Assembly: GCA_008501635.1 (NCBI GenBank) | Contig: QQUJ01000030.1 | Span: 124,001-188,000, forward strand | From: Pseudomonadota bacterium | GTDB lineage: Bacteria > Pseudomonadota > Gammaproteobacteria > QQUJ01 | Length of the DNA: 64,000 nucleotides | Direction: 5' to 3' | Part shown: positions 1 through 9,116 of the stretch, one piece after another | Layout: each line of letters begins with the position of its first letter | How positions within the stretch are numbered: the stretch's first letter is position 1 | Translations under genes and position numbers: made by a program | Notes under the pieces: generated by a model | What the model was told of the DNA's origin: nothing | The model's database searches: none | The model's input: the letters and a program-made list of their open reading frames with translations, nothing else

Positions 1-684
1 CCAAAATCTCATTTTGGTAAGCCATGCCGAGCCGGGCGCGATGTCGTAGCGAACCCCGCCTTCGAACGCCTCTGCGAAATCGAAAACCAGCCGCGCTGTG
101 CCAGAGTATTGAGTGGTTTCGCCCTGCTCGACACGCTTGCCGCTGAACGAAATCTCTCCCACGTAGAACTTGCCGTCGACAATGGTGATGTTGAGGACCG
201 CCGTCCCCCCCTGCCAGCCCCGGGGATCCAATTCCGCGCTGATCGTAACGGTTGCCGGATTGGGAACCGTTTTCGGAGCGGTATAGACGGCTTTATTCCC
301 GTTCGCCTTGATGTGACCGACGACGCTGTTGCCACCCCTGATGCCGTTTACGCTCCACTCGGTTGTAATCAGCTTGAACAGCGGCTTTTTGAACATTGCC
401 TGGTCGTGCCTGGACAAGCGTTCGTTGCACTCAAAGTAAATGGATTGGTCTCCCCGTGAGTTCCTGAAACAGTACTTCACCTCCAACGGCAATGACTGGA
501 AGACGCTGATCAAATCTTTCTGTGGCAGTATCTGCGCCCCATGGAGATCCGAAGGCACTGAGAGTTCTGGCGCCACGAGCGGCGCGAGTATGTCGCCCTC
601 GGACGCCGCCGAAGAAATCGGTGCAAAGACCAGTTCCGTGCCGATCAGGCCCGCGCAGGCAAGGGCTCGAAACACTCTGTGCAC
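1..684 (-). CDS. Exported protein with Ig-like segment, partial at left edge
   Basis: The reading frame is open from the start to the window edge, so the C-terminus lies outside. I place the start at the GTG at 684, because GGAGGG (691-696) sits 6 nt upstream; an in-frame ATG at 720 is less well placed. The N-terminus (VHRVFRALACAGLIG...ISSAASEG) reads as a Sec signal peptide with cleavage near SSA-A. At about residues 105-155, a stretch with TEWSVNGIRGGNSVVGHI, then YTAPKTVPNPATVTISAEL, has the pattern of bacterial Ig-like repeats, where such a segment often precedes a YTAP motif. The product is probably periplasmic or surface-exposed. I cannot name a family, and the missing part may hold the defining domain. 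It is co-oriented with the exported protein gene at 814-2241. Confidence 0.7.
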   Translation of the reverse strand, partial: MHRVFRALACAGLIGTELVFAPISSAASEGDILAPLVAPELSVPSDLHGAQILPQKDLISVFQSLPLEVKYCFRNSRGDQSIYFECNERLSRHDQAMFKKPLFKLITTEWSVNGIRGGNSVVGHIKANGNKAVYTAPKTVPNPATVTISAELDPRGWQGGTAVLNITIVDGKFYVGEISFSGKRVEQGETTQYSGTARLVFDFAEAFEGGVRYDIAPGSAWLTKMRFW

Positions 685-813
685 AGCAAACCCTCCGTGG
701 GATAAGGAATAACGCCGCATCGACGCTCCGCTCAGCGATTTCCCGGGTGGTGCGCCAAGCCACCTTCCTGTATCGGTAACTCCCTTTGCATGAACCCTCG
801 GCTCACCCATCAG

Positions 814-2241
814 CTACTTCAACAACTTGGCCACCTGTCGCCAGTCGGTCTGCTCGACGATGGCGATGGGCACGCGGATCTGCACCGGTTGCTGCTGGGG
901 TGGCACGTCGCGATCCTCCCAATCGGCGGCCGAACCGATACCCATGACCAGAAGTTGCATCGCGCTGGGAGCGAGTTTGGGATCGAAGAAGGCGGGATTG
1001 TAGGCCATCAACGGGGTCGCGCCGGATGTGCCAGCGGTGACGATCTCTTCCTGCAGAAACGCCTCCGGTACGATCCGGGTTGCGGCGGGTGCGTTGCGCT
1101 GTGCAGGTGTCATTGCTCCGAGCCTGGTCTCCATTTCGGCGACCGCCCTGCGCACCGCCAGCGAGATGGGATTCTCGTCCGCCGACTGTCCGGCCATCTC
1201 GCGGATCTGGCGCTCCTGCTCGTGATCGTCACGCTCTGCCTTGGCACGCGCTGCGGCGGCACGCTTGGGATCGGACTCACTCGCCCCCGCCGCCTCGATC
1301 GCCTGGCGACGCATCTCCTTCATTTCGGGGCTGTTGTAAGTGGCCAGCATTTCCTGGGCAGCACTGTTGCCCTCGCTTGCCTGCTGGATCTGCACGCTGG
1401 CTGCTGCAATAGCCGCCTGCAGTGCCCGCTCCTGGCTGACCGGTATAAAGAGCGGCGCCTTTCCCGGCGCAGTGACCCAGAGATAACCGGCAAGTACCGG
1501 GAAGCCGGCAATCTCCCGTTCCGCCGGCGGCAGCATGAAGAACTCGCCGGACTCGTCGCGGTACCATTCGCTGCGTTGTAAACCCTGGGTGCTGCCGTTG
1601 CCCCCGGCGGGCAGACGATTGATGTCGAGACTGAAGCCACCGGGACCGTTGAGCGCGTATTGGCCCTTGATACGCAGCTGCGGCCCAGCGCCGGAACCGG
1701 GTATGGTCTCAATCGCGTAGGGCCACCAGATCTGCACGTAAAGATTGCCGGTGTGCAGCGATTCATCTGGTGCGGTCACGTTGACCCGCAGCTTTGGAAA
1801 GTAACCGCCCAGATCGGCGAGCGCCGGACTCTGGCGAATCAGTTTCGCCAGCTGGCGCAGGCTCGGCTCCCAGGCGTTGCGCACCTCGGGCAGCAATTCC
1901 TCCAGTTGCGCGCTCTCTTCCGAGTCGAGCCAGGCGCCCTTATCCGCACCCGGCTCCGCCGGCGAGCCCTTGATCAGCGGGAAACCGGTGAATTTGGGCG
2001 GATAACGACACTCGTACTGCACGTCGTAGAGGAGCTTGCCACCCTGTTGATGGGTGCGCTCCTTAATCCGTTCGCCGCGCTCGCAACCGGCGGGGCAGGG
2101 ACTGGTGGTCGGATTGGCCTGATCTCCCCAGCCCGTCCAGTGTGTACCGCAGCTTCGACCCGGCGCCGCGTCGGCCGTGGAAAGCGCACACAACCACAGC
2201 GCACATGCCAGCACCTTGTTGTTTCGCCCTGTCAAACTCAT
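814..2241 (-). CDS. Uncharacterised secreted protein, 475 aa
   Basis: I do not recognise this protein. The ATG at 2241 gives a clean signal peptide (MSLTGRNNKVLACALWLCALSTADAAPG) and has GAGG just upstream; a GTG at 2268 would add nine residues that spoil it. After the signal there is a Cys-containing segment (residues about 28-75: CGTHW, PCPAGCERG, YECRYPP), then a long mixed region. Residues about 290-350 are rich in Ala, Glu and Arg (EMRRQAIEAAGASESDPKRAAAARAKAERD) and probably helical. The C-terminus (VPIAIVEQTDWRQVAKLLK) is compact. No enzyme motif or transmembrane segment is visible beyond the signal. It shares orientation with the exported protein at the left edge, so the two may form one transcription unit continuing outside the window. 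Confidence 0.7.
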   Translation of the reverse strand: MSLTGRNNKVLACALWLCALSTADAAPGRSCGTHWTGWGDQANPTTSPCPAGCERGERIKERTHQQGGKLLYDVQYECRYPPKFTGFPLIKGSPAEPGADKGAWLDSEESAQLEELLPEVRNAWEPSLRQLAKLIRQSPALADLGGYFPKLRVNVTAPDESLHTGNLYVQIWWPYAIETIPGSGAGPQLRIKGQYALNGPGGFSLDINRLPAGGNGSTQGLQRSEWYRDESGEFFMLPPAEREIAGFPVLAGYLWVTAPGKAPLFIPVSQERALQAAIAAASVQIQQASEGNSAAQEMLATYNSPEMKEMRRQAIEAAGASESDPKRAAAARAKAERDDHEQERQIREMAGQSADENPISLAVRRAVAEMETRLGAMTPAQRNAPAATRIVPEAFLQEEIVTAGTSGATPLMAYNPAFFDPKLAPSAMQLLVMGIGSAADWEDRDVPPQQQPVQIRVPIAIVEQTDWRQVAKLLK

Positions 2242-2397
2242 CCCTGCCTCTACCGCACCTGCTGCCACTCGGCTTCGGGCCAGCTTTTTGGATTCTCAGT
2301 CCCTCATTGTCAGGTTTTCAGACGCTCTGTATATTCGACGGCAGACTTAAGACTCTTGGTATCCAGGTCTTAGTACTCTCATTACGAAAGGACGCTG

Positions 2398-3030
2398 TTG
2401 AGAATCCTGCTCGCTGACGACCACGCGCTGTTCCGCGACGGACTGCGTCATTTACTTGCCGGGCTGAATCGGGATATCGAAATCCTCGAAGCCAGGGACT
2501 TCCAGGAGACTCTCGACACTATTTCTCTCCACGGCGACCTCGATTTGCTGTTGCTCGATCTGCGAATGCCCGGGATGACTGGCCTGGGTTCGCTGAAGCG
2601 ATTGCTGGCAGCGGCGCCCGCGCTGCCGATTGCCGTCATTTCGGCCAGCGAGGACGCCGAGGAGATGCACGAAATACTCGAAACCGGAATTGTGGGTTTC
2701 GTTCCGAAAAGCGAATCACCGGCGGTGATGAAACACGCCATCGAACTCGTTCTGGATGGCGGGATCTATGTACCACCCGCTCTCCTGCGCACCTCGCGCA
2801 ACGCCAGACATCCGCTCCACGAGGAACTGACACCGCGACAACAGGACGTTCTGCGCCTGATCGTTGCCGGCCACAACAACAAGGAGATCGCTCGCGACCT
2901 GAATCTCTCCGTCGCAACGGTCAAAGCCCATCTTGGTGCGGTCTTTCGCGCGCTGGATGTGACGACCCGTGTTCAGGCGGTGATCAAGGCTAAGCGATTG
3001 GGTATTTTCGCGCTGCATGATGAGCGTTGA
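2398..3030 (+). CDS. LuxR/NarL-family response regulator
   Basis: This is a two-component DNA-binding regulator of 210 aa. The N-terminal receiver domain (about 1-120) has the acidic pair in ILLADDHALF, the phospho-acceptor Asp in LLLLDLRMPG and the conserved Lys in FVPKSES. The C-terminal LuxR-type helix-turn-helix (about 140-205) reads LTPRQQDVLRLIVAGHNNKE followed by IARDLNLSVATVKAHLGAVF. The start is the TTG at 2398, five bases after AAAGGA; no ATG gives a complete receiver domain. It converges on the hybrid histidine kinase ending at 3059, which is its likely partner because no other kinase or regulator gene is near. The target genes cannot be read from the sequence. Confidence 0.88.
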   Translation: MRILLADDHALFRDGLRHLLAGLNRDIEILEARDFQETLDTISLHGDLDLLLLDLRMPGMTGLGSLKRLLAAAPALPIAVISASEDAEEMHEILETGIVGFVPKSESPAVMKHAIELVLDGGIYVPPALLRTSRNARHPLHEELTPRQQDVLRLIVAGHNNKEIARDLNLSVATVKAHLGAVFRALDVTTRVQAVIKAKRLGIFALHDER

Positions 3031-3058
3031 AGCGCACTATTTTCTTACCAGCGCCCGC

Positions 3059-4846
3059 CTAGGACGCAACAGGGTCAGGCTGCAACGGCCCGGTCAGGAG
3101 TTTGTTCAACAAGGTTCGGAGTTTCGCCGGCTGCACCGGTTTGTGCATCAGCTGATAACCACTGGCTTGCGCCTCTTGCAGTCTTTCCGGCGCGGTATCT
3201 CCAGTGATGATCAAACCCGGCAGTGAGGCGCCGTATATTGCCTGCAACCGTTCAATGACTTCAGCACCGGTAACACCCTCGCGTAACCGGTAGTCGGCAA
3301 TCACGATATCGGGGTAATCACCCGTTTCCTCCAGTTGCGCCAACGCACCGGTCAGCTCTTCGGCTGCGATTACGCTGCACCCCCACCCTTCAAGCAAGAC
3401 ACGGGTGCCTTCGCGCACCTCAGCCTCGTCCTCGATAACGATGATCGTTTTACCTGCAAGATGATTGGTCAAAGCAAAACGTGATTGAGAGGGTGACTGC
3501 GCCAGCGCTTGCTCGTCCCCAACAGGAATCTCGAAAATAAAACGTGACCCTTCACCTGGCCTGGAGCGCAGTTCCACGCGACACCCCAGCAGATTCGCCA
3601 GGCGCCGCACGATGGCCAACCCCAAGCCCAGTCCTTTGGTACGATCGCGCTCCGGATTCTGCAGTTGAACAAACTCGTGGAAGACCTCTTCCTGCTTGTC
3701 GTAGGGAATCCCGACACCGGTATCAGTGACGCCTATAGCGATGCTGTCGCGCACCGGGGTGACATCGATTTTTATGCGGCCGTTGTCGGTATAGCGAATC
3801 GCATTGCTGAGCAGATTGAGCATAATGCGCTCGACAAGCGCCGGGTCGGAGTAGGCCACCAGATCCGCGCACTCCCAGTCCAAGCGCACCTTTCTTGCGC
3901 TGGCCTGTGGCGCATACTCGTGTGCGAGTCTTTCAATCAGTGGGCGCAGTTTGAAATGCGCAGGACTGGCCTCCACGATACCGGCGTCCAGCCGTGAAAT
4001 GTCCAGCAAGGATTGGAACAGGTCATCCAGCGCGGATACGCAGCGTCTGATGCTCTCGACGATACCCTGGTCGGTGGAGCGCGATCCACGCTCCTGCAGC
4101 GCTGTGGTAAAAAGGGTGAGTGCATGCAGCGGTTGACGAAGATCGTGACTGGCAGCCGCCAGGAACTTCGACTTGGCGATGTTGGCCTGCTCTGCCGCCT
4201 CCTTCTGCTCGCGCAGTTGCTCGATGAGATCTAGATTCTCGAAGCGCAACAGGATGGCATCCAGCGCCGCTCTGTGGGCACGCCGCATGATCTGGTACAG
4301 GATCACCAGATAGACCCACATGCCGATTCCCAGTCCCAACCATGCGGGAGAACCCACGCTCATCAGTTTCAACGCCATGAGCCCTACCGCCGGTATCGCA
4401 AAGGCATACTGCACTTGCGGCCAGTAGGAGGTGACGAACACGGATCCCGCCGGTATACCCACCACCATGGTGACCATCAGCACCTGGTGGGGCACCGAAT
4501 CAGGAAGGAAAAAGAGCACGCCGGCAGCGCCCCACACCACGCCATCCCAAAGGGCGGTCCATGCGATCCGCTGCGCCCAACGCCGCGCTGAGGCCCCTTC
4601 TGCGCTGGCGTCGGCGAAGTACGCGTGCACCAGCGCGAAACGCAGGACAGGAACGGAAACCGCAGCCAGCAGCCAAACCCCCAACAACCGGTGATCGACC
4701 CAGCCCCACATCCCCAGCACAACCACCAAGGGTAGAAGCGGCATAAAGGGTTGCACGCCCTGCAGCGCATGGAACATACGCCGGATACCTTCCGCGACCG
4801 CCGCCTCATGGTACTTGTCGGTATGCTGATCCAGCGCTCGGGACAT
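3059..4846 (-). CDS. Hybrid sensor histidine kinase with C-terminal receiver
   Basis: This inner-membrane sensor kinase has 595 aa from the ATG at 4846; the frame extends further upstream, but without kinase-like sequence. About six hydrophobic segments (for example FMPLLPLVVVLGMWGWV, WLGLGIGMWVYLVILYQIM) fill the first 190 residues with little periplasmic sequence. A short coiled coil (LIEQLREQKEAAEQANIAK) leads into the HisKA domain, whose phospho-accepting His is in ASHDLRQPLHAL. The HATPase domain follows, with N-box LSNAIRYTDNG and G-box GLGLGLAIVRRLAN. The C-terminal receiver has IVIEDEAEVREG and the acceptor Asp in DIVIADYRLREG. It lies tail to tail with the LuxR-type regulator at 2398-3030. 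The signal sensed is unknown; the sensor seems to be the membrane domain itself. Confidence 0.88.
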   Translation of the reverse strand: MSRALDQHTDKYHEAAVAEGIRRMFHALQGVQPFMPLLPLVVVLGMWGWVDHRLLGVWLLAAVSVPVLRFALVHAYFADASAEGASARRWAQRIAWTALWDGVVWGAAGVLFFLPDSVPHQVLMVTMVVGIPAGSVFVTSYWPQVQYAFAIPAVGLMALKLMSVGSPAWLGLGIGMWVYLVILYQIMRRAHRAALDAILLRFENLDLIEQLREQKEAAEQANIAKSKFLAAASHDLRQPLHALTLFTTALQERGSRSTDQGIVESIRRCVSALDDLFQSLLDISRLDAGIVEASPAHFKLRPLIERLAHEYAPQASARKVRLDWECADLVAYSDPALVERIMLNLLSNAIRYTDNGRIKIDVTPVRDSIAIGVTDTGVGIPYDKQEEVFHEFVQLQNPERDRTKGLGLGLAIVRRLANLLGCRVELRSRPGEGSRFIFEIPVGDEQALAQSPSQSRFALTNHLAGKTIIVIEDEAEVREGTRVLLEGWGCSVIAAEELTGALAQLEETGDYPDIVIADYRLREGVTGAEVIERLQAIYGASLPGLIITGDTAPERLQEAQASGYQLMHKPVQPAKLRTLLNKLLTGPLQPDPVAS

Positions 4847-4931
4847 GGGGAAATCCAGTGCCTGACGATTTGGCCAAGCATCGGAGAGATCATCGAAGGG
4901 TGTCAATAAAGATATTGCAGCGGGATGACTG

Positions 4932-4984
4932 GAACCTATCTCAACATCCCCAGCGTGCTGTGTAGGGGACTGAGAGATAGGTTC
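4932..4984. repeat. Palindromic intergenic element, copy 1
   Basis: A 53-bp imperfect palindrome starts GAACCTATCTC and ends GAGATAGGTTC. It fills the gap between the kinase gene and the msrQ stop codon, and its right end reaches that codon. A related palindrome with similar ends (GAATCTATCTC...GAGATCGGTTC) lies at 58872-58942, so this is a dispersed element rather than a chance hairpin. It could also act as a transcription terminator for msrPQ. Confidence 0.65.
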
Positions 4985-5622
4985 TAATTGCGTGGGTGGG
5001 ATGGCGACATCGCACGCGAAACAAAGGGCTTGAAGCCGCGCTTGACCAGTCGATATCCCAGCAGCACAGCGAGGATCGCGCCGTAGATCAACGGTTCCCG
5101 CAGATCCGCTTTGACCAGCCACAGGAAATGGACGACGACGCCGATGGCGATGACATAGACGGACCGGTGCAGCCGTTGCCAGCGGCGCCCACCCAACCGT
5201 CGCACCATCGCATTGGTCGAAGTGATCGCGAGCGGGATCAGCAATACGAAACTGGCAAAGCCTACGGTGATATAGGGTCGTTCAGCGATATCGTCAACGA
5301 TGTGCTCCCAGGCAAAGAACTGATCCAGCACCAGGTAGGTCGCGAAGTGCAACACGGCGTAGAAGAAGGCATACAGCCCGAGCATGCGCCGCAAGCGCAT
5401 CAGCCAGTTCCAGCCGCTGAGATTGCGCAGCGGTGTCACCGCGAGCGTGATGAATAGAAACCGCAGCGTCCAGTCACCCGTGTAGCGGGTGATGGTCTCG
5501 ATCGGGTTGGCACCGAGTTGATCGGACCCGCCCAACCAGACCAACCAGCCGAACGGCAGCAGCGCCGCAACAAACACCAGCGGCTTACCGATCCAGCGGA
5601 CGCGCTGCTGGAGTGTCAGCAT
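4984..5622 (-). CDS. msrQ: MsrQ, haem-binding membrane subunit of the MsrPQ methionine sulfoxide reductase
   Basis: MsrQ passes electrons from the inner membrane to the periplasmic reductase MsrP, which repairs methionine sulfoxide in periplasmic proteins. The 212-aa product has the usual length and the six-helix ferric-reductase-like layout. Diagnostic stretches are NPIETITRYTGDWTLRFLF, AVTPLRNLSGW, RRMLGLYAFFYAVLHFATYL (with a haem-ligand His in LHF), and RRWQRLHRSVYVIAIGVVVHF near the C-terminus. It lies 32 nt downstream of msrP on the same strand, the standard msrPQ order. I am confident of the family. No regulator gene such as yedWV is adjacent; the neighbouring kinase-regulator pair is of another type. 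Confidence 0.95.
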   Translation of the reverse strand: MLTLQQRVRWIGKPLVFVAALLPFGWLVWLGGSDQLGANPIETITRYTGDWTLRFLFITLAVTPLRNLSGWNWLMRLRRMLGLYAFFYAVLHFATYLVLDQFFAWEHIVDDIAERPYITVGFASFVLLIPLAITSTNAMVRRLGGRRWQRLHRSVYVIAIGVVVHFLWLVKADLREPLIYGAILAVLLGYRLVKRGFKPFVSRAMSPSHPRN

Positions 5623-5654
5623 CGGTGTCGGTTACCGGTGGCCACAACCATCGC

Positions 5655-6605
<951 letters not shown>

Positions 6606-6756
6606 GGCGGACCTCTGTGCGATGGCGGTATTCGATTCGATACCCTGCTTACCCGGAGAGTTCACCATACCGGCTGGCAAGGGTCGGAGTCTTCACGCAA
6701 AGATCACATCTCGCCTAGGCACTGGCGATCGCGCCGCCGGCCGGGAGATCAAAGGG

Positions 6757-7932
6757 TTAGCGCCCCTCCAGGGCGCGATTGAGGTCGGCGATAAGATCCC
6801 CCGGATTCTCCAGACCCACCGAGAGGCGGATCATCGAGTCGGTAATACCGCGCCGCTGCCGTTCGTCCGCCGCGAGCCCGTAGTGCGTCGTAGCGAAGGG
6901 TTGGCAGGCCAGGCTTTCGACACCGCCGAGACTCGGTGCGTTCAGAAACAGCTCCAGACTATCCACCACCGCCGTTGTCTGTTGCGCATCGCCGTCAAGA
7001 TCGAGTGTCAACATACCGCCGAAGCCACTCATTTGACGCCGCGCCAGTTTGTGTCCGGGAAACTGTGGCAGCCCGGGATAGAGGACCCGTTTCACCCGCG
7101 GATGCTCGAGCATCGCTTCGGCAATCCGCAGCGCGGAGGCATTCTGGCGTTCGACCCTGACGGACAGGGTACGCACGCTGCGCGACAACAGGGCGGCGAC
7201 TTCCGGAGCCGGAGCCTGCCCCAGGTTCTTGCGCCAACTCCAGACCGGTTGCAGCCGTTCCGCCGCACCCATCACCACACCGGCAGTGATATCGGAGTGC
7301 CCACCCAGGTACTTGGTCGCGGCATGGATCACCAGATCGGCGCCCAGTTTCAGCGGTTGCTGGTTGATTGAAGTCGCAAATGTGTTGTCCACAGCCAGCA
7401 ACGCCCCATGCCGGTGGGCGATCGCAGCGACCTGGGCGATGTCACGGATGGCCAAGGTCGGATTGCACGGGGTCTCAAGGATCAGCAGCGATGCCTGCTG
7501 TTCCTCGAGGGTGCGATCGAGATCGGCAATTTCGTCATCGCGCAGCAGCCGTCCCGCGATGCCCAGCTGCGGCAACTTGTTACCGACCAGTTCCATGGTG
7601 CCCCCATAGACATCACCGACACAGACCACACCGTCCCGCCCATAGGCCAGACAAGTGGCTGAAATCGCCGCCATCCCCGCCGAAAAGGCGAGCGCGCGTT
7701 CCGCTTCCTCCAGGGGCGCCAATTGGCGTTCCAGCGCCGTGATGGTGGGATTCATGCCATAGCGCGTATAAAACCCGCCTTCGCGCTTGCCCGTCTGCAT
7801 GTCGATCAGCGCCGCTGTGTCCGGAAACACAAAGGTGGTGGTGTTGTAGATCGGCGTGTGCGGAGCGCCATGTGCATCCTCGATCGGCGCGGGGTGAATA
7901 CAGCGTGTGGCAATATCCAACTTATCGGGCAT
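6757..7932 (-). CDS. Cys/Met metabolism PLP-dependent enzyme (cystathionine gamma-synthase/lyase family)
   Basis: This is a cytoplasmic fold-type I PLP enzyme of the trans-sulfuration family, 391 aa, full length. Family motifs run in order: YNTTTFVF near residue 30, YTRYGMNPTITALERQLAPLE, FSAGMAAISAT, GDVYGGTMEL, LETPCNPTL and the PLP lysine in HAATKYLGGHSD. The C-terminal SLGGVESLACQP and IRLSVGLENPGDLIADL match as well. The family includes cystathionine gamma-synthase, cystathionine beta- and gamma-lyases, O-acetylhomoserine sulfhydrylase and methionine gamma-lyase, and sequence reading alone does not separate them safely. It stands alone between msrP and a divergent hydrolase gene, so context adds nothing. 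Gamma-synthase or O-succinylhomoserine sulfhydrylase activity is my first guess. Confidence 0.88.
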   Translation of the reverse strand: MPDKLDIATRCIHPAPIEDAHGAPHTPIYNTTTFVFPDTAALIDMQTGKREGGFYTRYGMNPTITALERQLAPLEEAERALAFSAGMAAISATCLAYGRDGVVCVGDVYGGTMELVGNKLPQLGIAGRLLRDDEIADLDRTLEEQQASLLILETPCNPTLAIRDIAQVAAIAHRHGALLAVDNTFATSINQQPLKLGADLVIHAATKYLGGHSDITAGVVMGAAERLQPVWSWRKNLGQAPAPEVAALLSRSVRTLSVRVERQNASALRIAEAMLEHPRVKRVLYPGLPQFPGHKLARRQMSGFGGMLTLDLDGDAQQTTAVVDSLELFLNAPSLGGVESLACQPFATTHYGLAADERQRRGITDSMIRLSVGLENPGDLIADLNRALEGR

Positions 7933-8046
7933 AGCGTGTTCCTTGAAGGCCAGATTGTCAGGCTGTGGATATCACGTTCTTGCGAACCCCCACAAGGGAC
8001 AGCTTTGTGCTAGTTTTGCGGCACATCTCAAGAACCGGAGCCAACC

Positions 8047-8853
8047 ATGCGTATTGTGCGCTTTATCGATCCTCAGGGTTCAGTGCGGCTCGGCGAAGAC
8101 CAGGGCGATGGCAGCGCGCGCCTGCTGGCCGGCTCGTTGTTTGCCGGACTCACCGCCACGGATTCCACGGCAACCATCAGCCGGCGCCTCGCCCCGCTCG
8201 AGCCCGTCAACATCCTCTGCATCGGCAAAAACTACAGCGACCATGCCAAGGAGATGGGTTCGGAAGCACCCGAACTGCCTATCGTCTTCATGAAGCCGAC
8301 CTCGGCGCTCAATCACCCCGGCGCACCGATCCCGATCCCCGCCGCCTGCGATCACGGTCCCGAAGTCGACTATGAGGCGGAACTGGCGGTGGTGATCGGC
8401 AAGGCCGCGCGCGATGTGCCGCGCGACCGGGCGCTGGACCACGTCTTCGGCTATACCTGCGCCAATGACATCTCCGCACGCTGGTGGCAGAAAGAGGGCA
8501 GCGGCGGTCAATGGATTCGCGGCAAGAGTTTCGACGGCTTCTGCCCCCTGGGGCCGGTCCTGGTCACGGCAGAGGAGATCCCTGATCCGCAAAAACTCTC
8601 GGTGCGCATGCGGCTCAATGGCGAACTGATGCAGGATGGCAATACCGGCCAGATGATGTTTCCCGTCGATTACCTGATTGCCGAACTGAGCCGCGATATG
8701 ACTCTGCTACCGGGTACCGTCATTCTCACCGGAACCCCGTCGGGTGTAGGCTTCGCTCGCACACCGCAGGTGTTTCTGCAGCCGGGGGATCAGACGGAAG
8801 TGGAGGTGGAAAAGATCGGCGTGCTGTCCAACCAGATCACCAGCGCCGTATAG
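8047..8853 (+). CDS. Fumarylacetoacetate hydrolase (FAH) family protein
   Basis: This is a cytoplasmic metal-dependent C-C hydrolase or decarboxylase-type protein of 268 aa. The FAH C-terminal fold is seen in NILCIGKNYSDHAKEMG, PIVFMKPTSALNHPG, and the acidic metal-binding motif in EVDYEAELAVVIG. GYTCANDISAR, KSFDGFCPLGP and the closing LTGTPSGVGFAR complete it. The short N-terminal domain (MRIVRFIDPQGSVRLG) is the usual one for the YcgM/ureidoglycolate lyase-like branch. The substrate cannot be deduced; many members act on oxaloacetate or acylpyruvates. It is transcribed away from the PLP-enzyme gene and convergent to purL, with a hairpin just after its stop codon. Confidence 0.88.
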   Translation: MRIVRFIDPQGSVRLGEDQGDGSARLLAGSLFAGLTATDSTATISRRLAPLEPVNILCIGKNYSDHAKEMGSEAPELPIVFMKPTSALNHPGAPIPIPAACDHGPEVDYEAELAVVIGKAARDVPRDRALDHVFGYTCANDISARWWQKEGSGGQWIRGKSFDGFCPLGPVLVTAEEIPDPQKLSVRMRLNGELMQDGNTGQMMFPVDYLIAELSRDMTLLPGTVILTGTPSGVGFARTPQVFLQPGDQTEVEVEKIGVLSNQITSAV

Positions 8854-8858
8854 CAGGG

Positions 8859-8888
8859 TAAAAAAGAAGGGGTGCCGCGAGGCACCCC
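8859..8888 (-). terminator. Rho-independent terminator, best read for purL
   Basis: The perfect arms GGGGTGCC (8869-8876) and GGCACCCC (8881-8888) enclose a GCGA loop. On the minus strand the hairpin is followed by TTCTTTTTT, a good U-tract, so it fits termination of purL transcription. On the plus strand there is no U-tract after the stem. Confidence 0.75.
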
Positions 8889-8898
8889 TAAGGTATCC

Positions 8899-8956
8899 AG
8901 GAGAACCGTCGCGCAGAGGAGGAGCGAGAGGCAATCGAGATAGTGACGGTTCTCCT
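8899..8956. repeat. Perfect 12-bp inverted repeat with 34-nt loop
   Basis: AGGAGAACCGTC (8899-8910) is matched exactly by GACGGTTCTCCT (8945-8956). It lies between the terminator hairpin and the end of purL, in a 263-bp region without a gene. No poly-T tail follows. It may be an mRNA stem-loop or a protein-binding site. The 160 bases that follow (8957-9116) are AT-rich and hold nothing else I recognise. Confidence 0.55.
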
Positions 8957-9116
8957 GCTTCAAACTTATGCATTGTGCGTGCCAGTTTATTATTCTATTT
9001 AATTATCAAGTAGTTAGTAATTTTTGCTCCCCGCCGATATTTACCAAATCAGCCATAAGTGGCAAAAAAAGACGGAGGATTGCCGCTCAGCGTCACTTTT
9101 TCGGCGTTGCCAGAGC

